In this document: piece by piece, positions 1 to 10,389 of the stretch
Layout: the number at the start of each line of letters is the position of its first letter
Position numbering within the stretch: the first letter of the stretch is position 1
From: Arsenophonus endosymbiont of Aleurodicus dispersus
GTDB lineage: Bacteria > Pseudomonadota > Gammaproteobacteria > Enterobacterales > Enterobacteriaceae
Assembly: GCF_900343015.1 (NCBI RefSeq)
Contig: NZ_LR025108.1
Span: 186,001-250,000, forward strand
Direction of reading: 5' to 3'
Length of the DNA: 64,000 bases
Notes under the pieces: model-generated
What the model was told of the DNA's origin: nothing
Seen by the model: the letters and a program-made list of their open reading frames with translations, nothing else
Database searches by the model: none
Position numbers and translations under genes: made by a program

Positions 1-544
1 GCAAATAACCTTAGTATCAAAAATTTTAATAATCAGTAAAGCAATAACAGTGTTCATAACAGTATGGTTATAGGATAGGCATAGCCGTCTCACCAAATCC
101 ACCAGAACTATGCCCTCCCATTATAGAGGAATCCACTAACATAATTAAAGTAATGATCGCTACATTAACTAAACCTTGCAAAATTTCTGTAATAAAAATT
201 TATCAATCATTTATAGTGGAGATGAGCAACTTATATTCAGCCATTGGAGATTTATAATAGAGTATTTTAAACCATATGGACAATAAAAGATGCTGTACCA
301 ATAGCTAAAAATTGAACACCGATAGATATGCTGACAATCGATTTAGTTAATGGAATAATCCAAACCAATAAAATAATAAATTGAATAGAACCACATTAGC
401 AAATACAGACTATGTTTTTCAAACATAGCCTATGCTAAAAAGCGTAATAAAAATAAGATAAGTTTTATCATCAGTTAGATTCATAATTTTTTGCCACCAA
501 AAGTGGCTGTTTCTTCTTGTAAGATTATATTTAGTTCATAACTA
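1..544. other. Decayed region downstream of pssA
   Basis: No intact gene. On the minus strand, around 70-200, one frame reads as a hydrophobic stretch (EILQGLVNVAIITLIML followed by a Gly/Ser-rich GGHSSGGFG). Further hydrophobic stretches around 250-400 are broken by stop codons. I infer the remains of an inner-membrane protein gene but cannot name it. Confidence 0.4.
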
Positions 545-1900
545 TTATACTATGCGGCTTATTAACCTATCTAATCTGATCCTACGTAAATGGCTAATAA
601 GTTTTTTAACTTTTACAGGATAGCGCTGAATATTTTCAAGCTCTTGATAATGATTAACAAGATGTGTATTAGTTGTTATACATCTTAATTCTTTATTTTT
701 TTGCTTTAGCAGAACTTTTTGTGGATCATGAATTAGTATTGCATTTTCTAAATCCAATCCCCATGCACGAGAATTTAGATTATTGCCGGTTATTAATTGC
801 CATTTATTATCTATCCAAATTCCTTTCAAATGATAACTATTTTCTCCATCTTTCCATAATCTGATAGTTAATTGATGGTTATCTACATAGTGTTGTAACA
901 GGAATATAAATCTACATAGGTTAATTTCATATAAATAAGGTAATGCACTGATAACCTTGAAAGGTTCTTCTGGTGGAAGATAAAAGTCATTAGCCGTCTT
1001 ATCGCCAATGATAATTTCTATTTGTTTGCCGTCACACAATAATTTCCTAATTATACGTGTTAAAATAGTGGGAAAATTAAAATAAGGTGTACAGATAGTC
1101 ATTTTATTTTCTGTACTATTCATTAAATAAGTAATAGCTTTATTTAATTCATTTTTTTTACCTAACCCGATTAATGGAGTTACTGCTAACTCTTGATTTG
1201 TAGCCTTATTTGTCAACTCATAGTGACAACTTTTTAAGCTATGGCGAAATTGTTTAATTAAACTTTTAATTTGAGTATTGTGGGGGCGAGATTCTTTATC
1301 TAAACGCTGAATGGCGGGGGAAGATAGCAACCTTTGGTCAATAAACCTTTTCATAGTAATAGCTAATTGTGCGTTATCTAATATATGATAACGATCATAA
1401 CGATAACGTTGGTGTTGCTGTAGATAGACATCATTAATACTAGCACCGCTATAAATAACGGTATCATCGAAGATTAAACTTTTTAGATGTAAAACACCTA
1501 ATGCTTCACGTGTATTAATTGGGATACCAAAAATAGCAATACTTAATCCTGGGTGTGTCATTGCCATTTGACAATACCAATCGGCATTAGTTGAACTGGC
1601 CACTTCACCAAGTCGACCACGTTGAGCACGATGCCAGTCAACCATTATTTTGATATCTAAATATGGTCGTGCTATTTTTGCTTTATAAAGAGCATTTAGT
1701 ATATCTCGTCCTGCATCATCATGTTCAAAATAAAGTGCAGTAATATAAATATACCGTTGAGCGTTGGCAATTTTTTCTAACAAGGCTTTTCTAAAACTTG
1801 CTGTTTGGTAAAGTATGACAACTCCATCTGGAGACTGAGGTAATTTTGCTAATTGCTCAAGATATTGTTGATTCTTTGCTTTTTTTAATTTGGACAACAT
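545..1900 (-). CDS. pssA: CDP-diacylglycerol--serine O-phosphatidyltransferase (phosphatidylserine synthase)
   Basis: PssA makes phosphatidylserine from CDP-diacylglycerol and L-serine, the committed step to phosphatidylethanolamine. It belongs to the phospholipase D superfamily. Both HKD half-sites are present: HLKSLIFDD in the first half and HLKGIWIDN in the second, near LITGNNLNSRAW. At 451 residues it matches the E. coli enzyme, and the sequence aligns end to end with the E. coli protein as I remember it, including the C-terminal RLDRLISRIV. A GTG lies one codon upstream, but I chose the ATG at 1900 because it gives the usual MLSK start. The relic upstream on the same strand is patZ, which is also the E. 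coli neighbour. The gene looks functional. Confidence 0.96.
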   Translation of the reverse strand: MLSKLKKAKNQQYLEQLAKLPQSPDGVVILYQTASFRKALLEKIANAQRYIYITALYFEHDDAGRDILNALYKAKIARPYLDIKIMVDWHRAQRGRLGEVASSTNADWYCQMAMTHPGLSIAIFGIPINTREALGVLHLKSLIFDDTVIYSGASINDVYLQQHQRYRYDRYHILDNAQLAITMKRFIDQRLLSSPAIQRLDKESRPHNTQIKSLIKQFRHSLKSCHYELTNKATNQELAVTPLIGLGKKNELNKAITYLMNSTENKMTICTPYFNFPTILTRIIRKLLCDGKQIEIIIGDKTANDFYLPPEEPFKVISALPYLYEINLCRFIFLLQHYVDNHQLTIRLWKDGENSYHLKGIWIDNKWQLITGNNLNSRAWGLDLENAILIHDPQKVLLKQKNKELRCITTNTHLVNHYQELENIQRYPVKVKKLISHLRRIRLDRLISRIV

Positions 1901-2084
1901 CACAGTGTAAACTTTTTTCCTTTTATTAAAGAAGTAGATTATCTCTACTAGGTTTCTTGAAAAAAAGTAATTAATGATACCATCAGTTTATTTTTTTGTA
2001 TCTATTAATCAAATTTATATTGACCTATTATTAAGCTACTATTTAATACATTATTAGACAGTTATAAGATTATTTTCTTTATGG

Positions 2085-3160
2085 TGCAAGATCAAGATTT
2101 ATAACCATCAATTAAAATTGAAGATCTATACTTAATCTATATTTTTGTGTTAGCGATAGCATTTTTTGCTTTTTAGCCCTGGTGATTATAGCAAGTAATT
2201 GAGTTCCTCTGCTACAGCTAACTGATATCCAAATGTATTATTTTTCATAATGTATTATTTTTCATATTAGAACGTACTAAAATGCAGGAATCTTGAAATG
2301 GTTTTAATAGCGATAAAGTTCATTTCTTAGTAATCATCAATTTATGTCATGTATAATAAATACAGATGAGCAAATTTGCTAACTAAAATAAAATAACGAT
2401 AATATTCTTTTGTTACCTTACTAATCAAATATTTGAGTAAATTTTCTTCTTCTAGACAGATAGGTATTAGTAGACATTTTATGCTGCTTTTAAGATAAAT
2501 AATTTATTCTTATTCATTTTCATTAAGAATGATGACTAATTGCTAATCTTAATTTTAAATGCTTTTTCGATTAAGGCATGGGATTTTATTGTATTAGCTA
2601 TTAATCTAATATAAAATTTAAGTTAAGGATTTTTGGCTAGATATTATACCATATACATATAAGCAGCAATGGTCCATTATAGAGTCAGATAAGTTATAAT
2701 ACTAGCGCTTCACTAAAAAGTTTACGTATATCTTGATTAGACACACCAATTAAGTTAATATAGTTATCTGCTTGCTGCTAGGAAGGATATAATTGAATTA
2801 CTTTAATCATCCTTTCAGCTATAAATAAACTAGATGGAATAGTACTAGGTAAATTAATAAGTAATTAAGCATCATTATTATGACTATCTAACATAAAATT
2901 TAGGATTTTAATGTAACATTCCATGATTGCATCATCACCTATATTAATATGATTTAAGTGAGAGTGGAGAGTAGGTAAAATGACTTAATTATTTGATTAG
3001 CATTAAGTGTTGCAAACTTGTCTTATTTGTATCATATACTTCTAGTCCTCTTCTTAGTACTAAGACAGAATAAACTAATACATTAAGATTTTTCTCTGCG
3101 CTATATTGAATAAACAATATCACTTTTGGCCTACCATTTTTGTTTCTAAACAACAAATTA
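2085..3160 (-). pseudogene. patZ: patZ relic (protein lysine acetyltransferase / acyl-CoA synthetase-like)
   Basis: No open frame survives, but the minus strand still reads as pieces of PatZ (YfiQ/Pka) in the right order. Around 2700-2960 are DDAIMECYIKILNFMLDSH and SNQDIRKLFSEA, resembling E. coli DDASSEHYVKTLDILLHSQ and SSQEARRLFSEA. Around 2370-2460 is ISKVTKEYYRYF, matching ISRVTKEDLYYRYF of the GNAT domain. Around 2100-2150 is a match to the end of the protein (LSIDLQF). Several stops and frame changes interrupt it. E. coli carries patZ immediately upstream of pssA, which supports the call. Limits are approximate, and the N-terminal third is not readable. Confidence 0.8.
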
Positions 3161-3688
3161 AAGAGTGAAAAAATAGATTGCTTCGTTTCGATAAAATTTT
3201 TTGTGCATTGCTATTAATCGTTAATCTTAAATTTTTACTAATAGTTTATGTACTTTAATTAGTAACATCTATTGCACGGGCTAATAATTACCAACCTTAA
3301 TTATCATACCAGCAGGATTATAAATCATAGACCAAGACCACAAAATCAGTGCTTGCACATATTACCAAGCCTTCTTGTTATATCGGCACTATGAATTACC
3401 AATACTCAAACGATTGATATAAATTATGATTATGCTTATTTAATTTAACTGTTGAATATTTAGCGAGTTATTAAAAATAGCAATAAAATCATTCAATCTC
3501 TTAATTTTTTCCCTAGTTAGGGATTTAATTCCAAATCATGCTTAATTTTTTTATCGGTATTTTCATTTTTTTTTCTAAAAAACCTAAAAATAATGATTGG
3601 CAGTACAAATTAACTGGTCCAACACATTGTTTTATGCCAAGTTTATTAGCATAAAAAAGAAAATTATATGTTCGCATGAAATGAAAAG
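3161..3688. other. Gene-free region between patZ relic and lipA
   Basis: About 530 bases, very AT-rich. The N-terminal part of patZ may have been here, but I cannot align it. A minus-strand frame entering from within lipA (to 3525) is open only by chance overlap. I see no RNA gene or clear terminator. Confidence 0.5.
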
Positions 3689-4642
3689 TTATTTCATGCC
3701 TTTTATTTGTAAATCTGCATGATAAGATGATCTTACTAATGGGCCGCACATCGCATGCGTGAAACCCATTGCTATTGCTTTATTTTTCATTTCTTCAAAT
3801 TTTTTAGGACTGACATAACGTTTTACTTTTAAATGATATCTACTAGGTTGAAGATATTGTCCTAAAGTTAGCATAGTCACACCGTGACGGCGTAAGTCAC
3901 TCATAACATCAAATATTTCTTCATTAGTTTCACCTAGTCCAACCATTAAGCCTGATTTTGTCGGTATTTCAGGATGAATTTGCTTAAATTTTGCTAATAG
4001 TTGTAATGACCATTTGTAATTAGCGCCAGGACGTACTTGACGATAGATACGAGGAACATTTTCAATATTATGATTAAAAATATCTGGTGGCGCAGTGGAC
4101 AAAATTGTTACGGCGCGATCCATGCGCCCGCGGAAATCAGGTACTAGCGTTTCTATTTTTATGTTTGGATTTTTCTTTCTAATAGCAGTAATGCAATCGG
4201 CAAAATGTTGCGCTCCTCCATCACGCAGATCATCACGATCCACCGAAGTAATAACCACGTATTTTAATCCTATATCTTGAATTGTTTCTGCTAATTTATT
4301 TGGTTCATTAGGATCAGGAGTATCAGGTTTCCCATTAACAACATCACAGAATGGACAGTGACGAGTACAGATCGCCCCTAAAATCATGAAAGTAACGGTA
4401 CTGTTATTAAAGCATTCAGTGATATTAGGACAAGATGCTTCTTCACAGACTGTGTGTAAGTTATTTTTATGAATTGCGTTTTTTATCTCTTTTATTCGAT
4501 TGGAATCAGCTGGAAGTTTTATTTTCAGCCACTCAGGTTTAAGTAACATTTGATCTGTTTTTATTTTTTCAATAGGGATCCGTGATATTTTATTAGCGTC
4601 GCTATATTTAAATACATGATCCACTTTAATTGGTATATTCAT
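3689..4642 (-). CDS. lipA: Lipoyl synthase
   Basis: LipA is a radical SAM enzyme that inserts two sulfurs into protein-bound octanoyl chains, giving the lipoyl cofactor of pyruvate and 2-oxoglutarate dehydrogenases and the glycine cleavage system. The auxiliary cluster motif [12 protein letters not shown] is followed by the SAM cluster motif CTRHCPFC and the family's closing motif VRSSYHA. At 317 residues it is close to the E. coli length of 321. It lies 115 bases downstream of lipB on the same strand, so the two-step lipoate assembly pathway is kept as a unit. The ATG start has no competing upstream start in the conserved part. It appears intact. Confidence 0.97.
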   Translation of the reverse strand: MNIPIKVDHVFKYSDANKISRIPIEKIKTDQMLLKPEWLKIKLPADSNRIKEIKNAIHKNNLHTVCEEASCPNITECFNNSTVTFMILGAICTRHCPFCDVVNGKPDTPDPNEPNKLAETIQDIGLKYVVITSVDRDDLRDGGAQHFADCITAIRKKNPNIKIETLVPDFRGRMDRAVTILSTAPPDIFNHNIENVPRIYRQVRPGANYKWSLQLLAKFKQIHPEIPTKSGLMVGLGETNEEIFDVMSDLRRHGVTMLTLGQYLQPSRYHLKVKRYVSPKKFEEMKNKAIAMGFTHAMCGPLVRSSYHADLQIKGMK

Positions 4643-4757
4643 AATTTGCTAGTTCCATTAGGTTGCTACTGCAGATCAGGAATAGATAGATTCCTATGTG
4701 ATCATTATTTATGTCATGTTTTAATTTATTTAAATAATGATAAAATATTATCACAAC

Positions 4758-5423
4758 TTATTCTGCAAGTTGAAAATTTAATATGTTGCAGAAATGTTTT
4801 ATTAATAAAGGTTTAACATCTTTAACCTGAACCTGGCTGCCAGGAATTAAATCATTTAGTTGCGTCATTTGCATACCAACATAACCACAAGGATTAATAC
4901 ACTGAAAGGCCGTAAGATCCATATTAATATTTAATGCTAAGCCATGAAACGAACAACCTTTATGAATACGTAACCCAAGAGAACATATTTTTTTTTGATC
5001 AACATAAACACCTGGAGCTTCGTGCTGTACATAAGCAATAATACCAAATTCGGATAAAGTATTAATTACTGTATTTTCCATTGTAGTAACCAGCTCTCTC
5101 ACACTAATTTTATTACGCTTTAAATCTAATAAAACATACATTATTTGCTGACCTGGACCATGATAGGTGATTTGTCCGCCACGATTAGATTGGATAACTG
5201 GAATATTTCCTGGCGATAGTATGTGCTCTTTTTTACCAGCTTGCCCTTGGGTAAAAACAGGGTGATGTTCTGCTAGCCAAAGTTCATCTAGTGTATCAAC
5301 TGTACGTTTTTTAGTAAACTGATACATCTCATCGGAAATTGGTTGATAAGTATGTAGTCCAATTTGACGTAAAATAATGGTTTTTTTTAACAATCTTTTT
5401 CTGCTGCTGATATGGATATACAA
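4758..5423 (-). CDS. lipB: Octanoyl-[acyl-carrier-protein]:protein octanoyltransferase
   Basis: LipB moves octanoate from acyl carrier protein onto the lipoyl domains that LipA then sulfurates. The family signature [12 protein letters not shown] is present, as are the catalytic lysine region ([10 protein letters not shown]) and the cysteine motif (NPCGYVGM). No ATG start is available. The frame opens with TTG at 5423, and a second TTG at 5393 would give an N-terminus ([13 protein letters not shown]) of the same length as E. coli LipB. I favour 5393 on alignment, though neither has a strong Shine-Dalgarno sequence. Between lipB and lipA the ybeF gene of E. coli is absent. The C-terminus is complete. 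Confidence 0.93.
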   Translation of the reverse strand: MYIHISSRKRLLKKTIILRQIGLHTYQPISDEMYQFTKKRTVDTLDELWLAEHHPVFTQGQAGKKEHILSPGNIPVIQSNRGGQITYHGPGQQIMYVLLDLKRNKISVRELVTTMENTVINTLSEFGIIAYVQHEAPGVYVDQKKICSLGLRIHKGCSFHGLALNINMDLTAFQCINPCGYVGMQMTQLNDLIPGSQVQVKDVKPLLIKHFCNILNFQLAE

Positions 5424-6385
5424 TAATTATATATTATAAACTGCGTAAATAATTATTACTAGTATAGTTAGCATGACACTTATGTATAAAACACCAGTTA
5501 AACCACTTAAACTATTTGATTAGTTAACTAATATTTAACAAATACTATAACTTTATAGATAAATGAGTAAGGAAACTCTAGTAACTAATGTAGTTTTGGG
5601 TTAATCGCTTTTCCTAAAAGACTACCATCACGCTTATTATAATATAATATTGTTATCGGGTATAAATCGTATCTATTTAGTCCTATTTTAATGTTTAAAA
5701 TAAACAATTTAGTTATAAATAGAATGTATTGACAATACATGGAGCTTCAATATCATAAAGCAGTTTGATGATTTTATAAACCGTGTTCGTTCAATGTTCA
5801 ATAACCCCACCGTACATCACGGATTGAAGCAGATCTATTTTAGCTAATTTTATATGTACTAGAAAGATTTATGTAGATTAAAGTATCTGTTCAAGCTTTG
5901 AATGGCTATATTCATGCTCTATTTGCTTATTTACAAAGTTTAATCACTCAAGCTGGAAACTAACTACATTAACTTTACTAAATATAATAGTTATTATTTT
6001 CTAATATAAAATAGAAATTTCCTAATACAAGTACCAAGTAGTCAGATATTTCATGAAAAAAATAAATTTTATAGCTTATTTTTGCTAATATAATTTTTCG
6101 GTGAATCTTATTTATTTAAACCTTGTGGGTAGTAAATAAAAATTTTATTTCTCCATATGGAGAAAAGGGATAAACTCACTTTCAGTAACCTATGTAACCA
6201 TAAGCCTAAAAGTATTAGGGCTATACCGACAGCAATTAATAATATACAAGCTGTAACGAACAGATTTTGCTTTTTTTTCATTTTTAATTTATTTATTAAG
6301 ATAATTATAGTGAATGGATAACATAGATGTAATTAATCTTACCTCATCGCTAATATTTAGCAGGTTTGCTAATAAATAATTAATA
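5424..6385. other. Gene-poor region between lipB and recG
   Basis: About 960 bases. lipB and recG are not neighbours in E. coli, so an old rearrangement point probably lies here. One short minus-strand frame (6108-6281) is listed separately. I recognise nothing in the remaining sequence, including no trace of the ybeD or dacA expected upstream of lipB. Confidence 0.5.
6108..6281 (-). CDS. Possible small one-helix membrane protein (57 aa), unrecognised
   Basis: An ATG-started frame encodes a lysine-rich N-terminus (MKKKQ), a strongly hydrophobic helix (ACILLIAVGIALILLGLWL) and a short basic tail. This is the layout of a small inner-membrane protein with an inside N-terminus. I do not recognise it. 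There is no clear Shine-Dalgarno sequence, and the surrounding DNA is decayed, so it may equally be the surviving N-terminal end of a longer dead gene. It sits downstream of recG on the same strand. Confidence 0.25.
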   Translation of the reverse strand: MKKKQNLFVTACILLIAVGIALILLGLWLHRLLKVSLSLFSIWRNKIFIYYPQGLNK

Positions 6386-8467
6386 TCAAACATTGCCGTA
6401 TTGTACACGGTCAGGTAACCAACGTTCAATCAGAGCATTGGTATGATTAGGATAATGTTGTTGCAAACAACGTGCGGTATTTCTGATTTCAGGCAATAAA
6501 TATTGATCGCGCATTAAATTAGCTACTTTGAATTCTACATTTCCTGCTTGGCGAGTACCTAACAACTCTCCTGGGCCACGAATTTCTAAGTCTTTTTGCG
6601 CAATGATAAAACCATCGTTGCTATCTCTAAGTACTTGCAAACGTAATTTTGTCGCGTATGCTAGTGGTGTTTTATACAGTAAAAAACAATGTGAGGCAAC
6701 GATTCCCCTGCCAATGCGGCCTCTTAATTGGTGTAATTGAGCAAGTCCTAAACGCTCTGGGTTTTCAATAATCATTAAACTAGCGTTTGGTACATCGACG
6801 CCTACTTCTATAACCGTCGTTGTGACTAATAGTTGTAGTTTATTGGCTGTAAAATCTGACATTATTTTTCTTTTTTCAGCCTGGTTCATCCTTCCATGAA
6901 CTAAGCCAATATTTAATTCTGGCAATGCTAGCAGTAGTGCTTCTTGTATCCCTTGAGCAGCTTGTGCTTCAATTACTTCAGAGTCATTAATTAATGTACA
7001 TACCCAATAAACTTGTCTCTTTTCTATCTGGCAGGCATTCTTTATTCGTTGAATAACTTCATTGCGGCGGATATCAGGAATAGCAACCGTAGTAATAGGA
7101 GTTCTACCCGGTGGTAGTTCATCAATTATTGAATTATCCAGATCTGCATAGGCTGTCATAGCGAGTGTACGTGGGATCGGCGTTGCTGTCATGATTAATT
7201 GATGAGGATAAATGCCGTGCTGCTGACCCTTTTCCCATAGCGCTAGACGTTGATGTACACCAAAGCGATGTTGTTCATCAATTATCACTAATGCTAAGGA
7301 GTTGAATTCAACTTGATGTTGAAAAATCGCATGAGTACCAATTATCATTTCAACTTCACCTTTAGCAATAGCTTCTTGTTGATTCAGTCTAGATTTTCCT
7401 TTCTGTTTTCCTGATAACCAACCTACTTGTATACCAAGTGGTTCTAGCCATTGGCGAAAAGTATTGGTATGCTGTTCTGCTAATAAATCAGTTGGTACCA
7501 TTAGTGCTACTTGTTTACCATGAGCAATAGCACGAATGGCGGCAAATAGAGCTACCAATGTTTTCCCAGAACCGACATCGCCTTGGACTAAACGCATCAT
7601 AGGGCTTTCTTTAACTAGATCAGCTTCAATTTCACTGATAACCAGTTGTTGAGCTTTTGTTAGTGAATAGGGTAATCGTGTTAGTAATTGTTGTTTAAAT
7701 TTTTCTTCTGCAGGAAGTGGCTGAGCTAAAAATTGTTGCGTTTTATAACGCACCATTAGCATACTTAATTGATGTGCTAATAACTCTTCAAATATTAGTC
7801 TACGTTGCGCAGGATGTTGGCCCTTTTTCAATACATCAAGTGGAATATTAAGCGACGGACGATGAAGTGTTTGAATAGCTTGTGGTAAACTTATTAGTCC
7901 TTGATTAAATGGCGCTGGGATCAACTCATTGATCACGTAGGTATCAAATAACATTAGCGCTTGAGCAATAAGTTTTCGTAAAATTACCTGATTTATCCCT
8001 TCAGTTGTTGGATAAATAGGTGTTAATGTATCTTGTAGCTCAAGATAATTAGTATTTGGTGTTATTTTATATTCTGGATGAATAATTTCTGGCCCTAAAT
8101 TACCCCTACTAATTTCACCATAAGCAACTACGTATTTACCGACCGCTAGACTTTTCTTCATTGCTGGCGAAAAATTAAAAAAACGCAAGGTTAATATTCC
8201 TGAGCCATCGCTAATTTGGCTAGTCATCATTCGCTTACGCCTAAATGCGATTTTAGTTTTTAATATTTCACCGCTTACGGTCACAGACCTACCAGGTTTA
8301 ACATCAATAATCGTATAAAGTTTAGTTTGATCTTCATAGCGTAAAGGTAGATAAAAGAGGAGATCATGGATAGTACGAAGTCCAATTTTATTAAGCTTTT
8401 CTGCTTGCGTTTTACTAATACCATTTAATGATGTTAATGGAATAGCATCAAGCAATTTACCCCTCAT
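6386..8467 (-). CDS. recG: ATP-dependent DNA helicase RecG
   Basis: RecG is a branch-migration helicase that remodels stalled replication forks and Holliday junctions. The 693 residues equal the E. coli length. The N-terminal wedge/OB domain precedes the helicase core, which has Walker A GDVGSGKT, DEXH-type box DEQH, the TATPIPRT motif III, and the C-terminal QLRGRIGRG motif VI. The C-terminal LERW-type motif is visible (IERWLPD). RecG is often lost in tightly reduced symbionts, so an intact copy suggests recombination-linked fork rescue still operates here. In E. coli recG ends the gmk-rpoZ-spoT-trmH-recG cluster; here the same order survives, but the three middle genes are dead. Confidence 0.97.
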   Translation of the reverse strand: MRGKLLDAIPLTSLNGISKTQAEKLNKIGLRTIHDLLFYLPLRYEDQTKLYTIIDVKPGRSVTVSGEILKTKIAFRRKRMMTSQISDGSGILTLRFFNFSPAMKKSLAVGKYVVAYGEISRGNLGPEIIHPEYKITPNTNYLELQDTLTPIYPTTEGINQVILRKLIAQALMLFDTYVINELIPAPFNQGLISLPQAIQTLHRPSLNIPLDVLKKGQHPAQRRLIFEELLAHQLSMLMVRYKTQQFLAQPLPAEEKFKQQLLTRLPYSLTKAQQLVISEIEADLVKESPMMRLVQGDVGSGKTLVALFAAIRAIAHGKQVALMVPTDLLAEQHTNTFRQWLEPLGIQVGWLSGKQKGKSRLNQQEAIAKGEVEMIIGTHAIFQHQVEFNSLALVIIDEQHRFGVHQRLALWEKGQQHGIYPHQLIMTATPIPRTLAMTAYADLDNSIIDELPPGRTPITTVAIPDIRRNEVIQRIKNACQIEKRQVYWVCTLINDSEVIEAQAAQGIQEALLLALPELNIGLVHGRMNQAEKRKIMSDFTANKLQLLVTTTVIEVGVDVPNASLMIIENPERLGLAQLHQLRGRIGRGIVASHCFLLYKTPLAYATKLRLQVLRDSNDGFIIAQKDLEIRGPGELLGTRQAGNVEFKVANLMRDQYLLPEIRNTARCLQQHYPNHTNALIERWLPDRVQYGNV

Positions 8468-8499
8468 GCTGTTAGTTCTCCAGAGTGTGGTTTTCCTGA

Positions 8500-8800
8500 T
8501 ACTTTACTTTAATAGATTGCATAAACAATGCATAACTGACAAGAATTTCGCTATGTTCATTAATTAGATAAGTTAGGGAAATCCTTTATGTTTTTAAACG
8601 GCAGCTAATACCAGATAACCACACTCAAAAAGCTACTCTTGTTACTGATAGCTAGCTAAAAAGCCAGCAATACATATCGTAAAGAATTAAAGAAAAAGAT
8701 ACTAAGACATTTAATAATTATACCATACCCATCATCGTAATATTATAATCAGTTAGTGTAAAAGCTGGTTTTAAAATACCAACTCTTTTTTATCCTAAGA
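8500..8800 (-). pseudogene. trmH: trmH relic (tRNA Gm18 methyltransferase)
   Basis: On the minus strand the last part of TrmH can still be read across frame shifts: a match to LLFEGGYPVLAKVAKRKG (here FECGYLVLAAV..KHKGFP), then LINEHSEILVSYALFMQSI against HVNQQGEIEADADWWATMQ. Stops and frameshifts make it non-coding. It lies between recG and the spoT relic, exactly its E. coli position. The N-terminal two thirds are not recognisable. Confidence 0.65.
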
Positions 8801-8879
8801 TAAGATAGGTTGTAGGTTGATTGAATATCATCTATTTGAAAAAATTAATAGCCCGGTTAAGTAAGTTTATCACTTGTTT

Positions 8880-10060
8880 GCAGTTACGACTGATGCGTAA
8901 AACATCAAAATAAAATAAGATCCTTAGAGAGAATAAATGTATAAGAGACACCTCTAGCTTACTATTCAGTATTCATACTTTGAATACTATAATTTACACT
9001 ATTAATTACTGCAGTTAAATTAACGCCCTTTGGTGATTGATAATATCAACTTTCATTTTAGCAATGAAGTTGTTATTAATGTCCTCATTACACTCTACTT
9101 GCTTGCATAAACTTCTAGTTTAATATTGTTGTTAAGTAATTGAAGTATTTTTGCTCTAGCTTTAAAACTAACAACGAAATTTAATCATCCTTAGTTTTGT
9201 ATTGCGCCAGGTTAATAATTTCTATGGTTTGTCCGATACTCCACTAGTGGAGAGGATAGAATTTACAATCTACGCTGGCTCTGGCTCCAACACAGGCATA
9301 CTATATTAGGTAAAATATACCTGAGCCAGCCAATAATTATACCTTTTTGTACTTTAATGATAACAACATACGGGCAAATCATTTACGGGTGTTATGACCA
9401 AGAAATAGCTAACATGTATCAAAATACTTTAAAATAATCCTAAATGCATTCGGCATTTAATTTATGCTTTTGATTATCACGAGCGGCTTTTATAACCTAT
9501 TTAATAGTAGCGATTAGGATAAAGTGCTTCAAAGCCCAGCTCTTCCAATTCAGTTTTGAGATGATTAATACCAGGATTATGTGCCTGCTTGCTGGCTATA
9601 AATTTCTAATTTTTCTCTCGCGATTAAGCGACGCTTATCATTACGATGGGAACATAAAGTACGCATATTGTGTGTTAAATCACCTACCTAGTTTGATTAA
9701 TATTACACGGATATCTTGCACCATGGCAAGAATCATTTTGCAAAAATTTAAAGCTTAAGCTTATTTTTTATCAATAAAATTAAGTTGTTCAAGTTTTGAT
9801 ACTACTGGCTAGTAACAGTTTTACCCAAAATCTGTTTTATATCCTGAAAATTTATCGGGTTATCCTCTATAATGTCATGGCGACCATCAATGTTAACCTA
9901 ACCGTATGCTAAAATGCACGCTACTGCTACTGGATAGTTAATATAAATACGTGTTTTAACTTTGTGGCATCTCTCGCGAGAATATAAGCTTTTAAAAGTA
10001 ACAATGTCTGCTATTTTATCAGATAGTCCTGAACGATTTGATGGATGCGTGTAAAGCAGG
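8880..10060 (-). pseudogene. spoT: spoT relic ((p)ppGpp hydrolase/synthetase)
   Basis: Segments of SpoT are readable in order on the minus strand. Near 9900 is YINYPVAVACILA (E. coli YITHPVAVACILA), followed by DIIEDNPINFQDIKQILGK. Near 9700 is the stretch matching MIMAMVQDIRVILIKL. Near 9250-9300 is YACVGARASVD, then GQTIEIIN of the TGS domain. Near 9050 is MKVDIINHQ of the ACT domain. Stops, frameshifts and large internal deletions are present: about 1.2 kb remains of the usual 2.1 kb. Enzymatic function is excluded. A plus-strand frame at 9561-9758 is only the mirror of this relic. Confidence 0.88.
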
Positions 10061-10073
10061 CCAACCTTTTCAG

Positions 10074-10338
10074 TTAACGATAACCTTCAAGAATATCATA
10101 GACTGCTTGCATTTCTGCAAGCGTCTTGCTCTGTTATTTAAGTTACATCAATAGTTTGAGCATTAATTAACCCTGATTCTATTTCACGCCGTTAAATAAC
10201 GGTAACCTTATCATTTTATTCTTTAACTAAAGTGCTTTTACCACTTTGTAATTTACGCGCCCTCCGCGCCGCTACTAAAACTAAATCGAAACTATTACCA
10301 ATTTTTTCTACTGCATATTGAACTGTTACACGTGCCAT
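10074..10338 (-). pseudogene. rpoZ: rpoZ pseudogene (RNA polymerase omega subunit)
   Basis: Reading from the ATG at 10338, the first 40 codons are an excellent omega subunit ([20 protein letters not shown], then [13 protein letters not shown]). In-frame stop codons follow at 10216-10218 and 10192-10194, yet the aligned sequence continues in the same frame (NDKVTVI, then REIESGLINAQTIDV) to a third stop at codon 67. After that the tail matches in another frame (LAEMQAV...EGYR). The damage is therefore three stops plus a frameshift in a gene that otherwise keeps its sequence, which implies recent inactivation. It lies about 50 bases downstream of gmk on the same strand, as in E. coli. Confidence 0.9.
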
Positions 10339-10389
10339 AATATAGCTCCAAAAATAAAGAAATTAAAGGTTATAATACTAACCCTTTAC

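Noticed and set aside
3525-3749. 74-codon minus-strand frame overlapping the end of lipA
   Set aside because: It begins inside lipA in another frame, has no Shine-Dalgarno sequence, and resembles nothing I know.
9561-9758. 65-codon plus-strand frame
   Set aside because: It is the antisense of the spoT relic, which explains its sequence.
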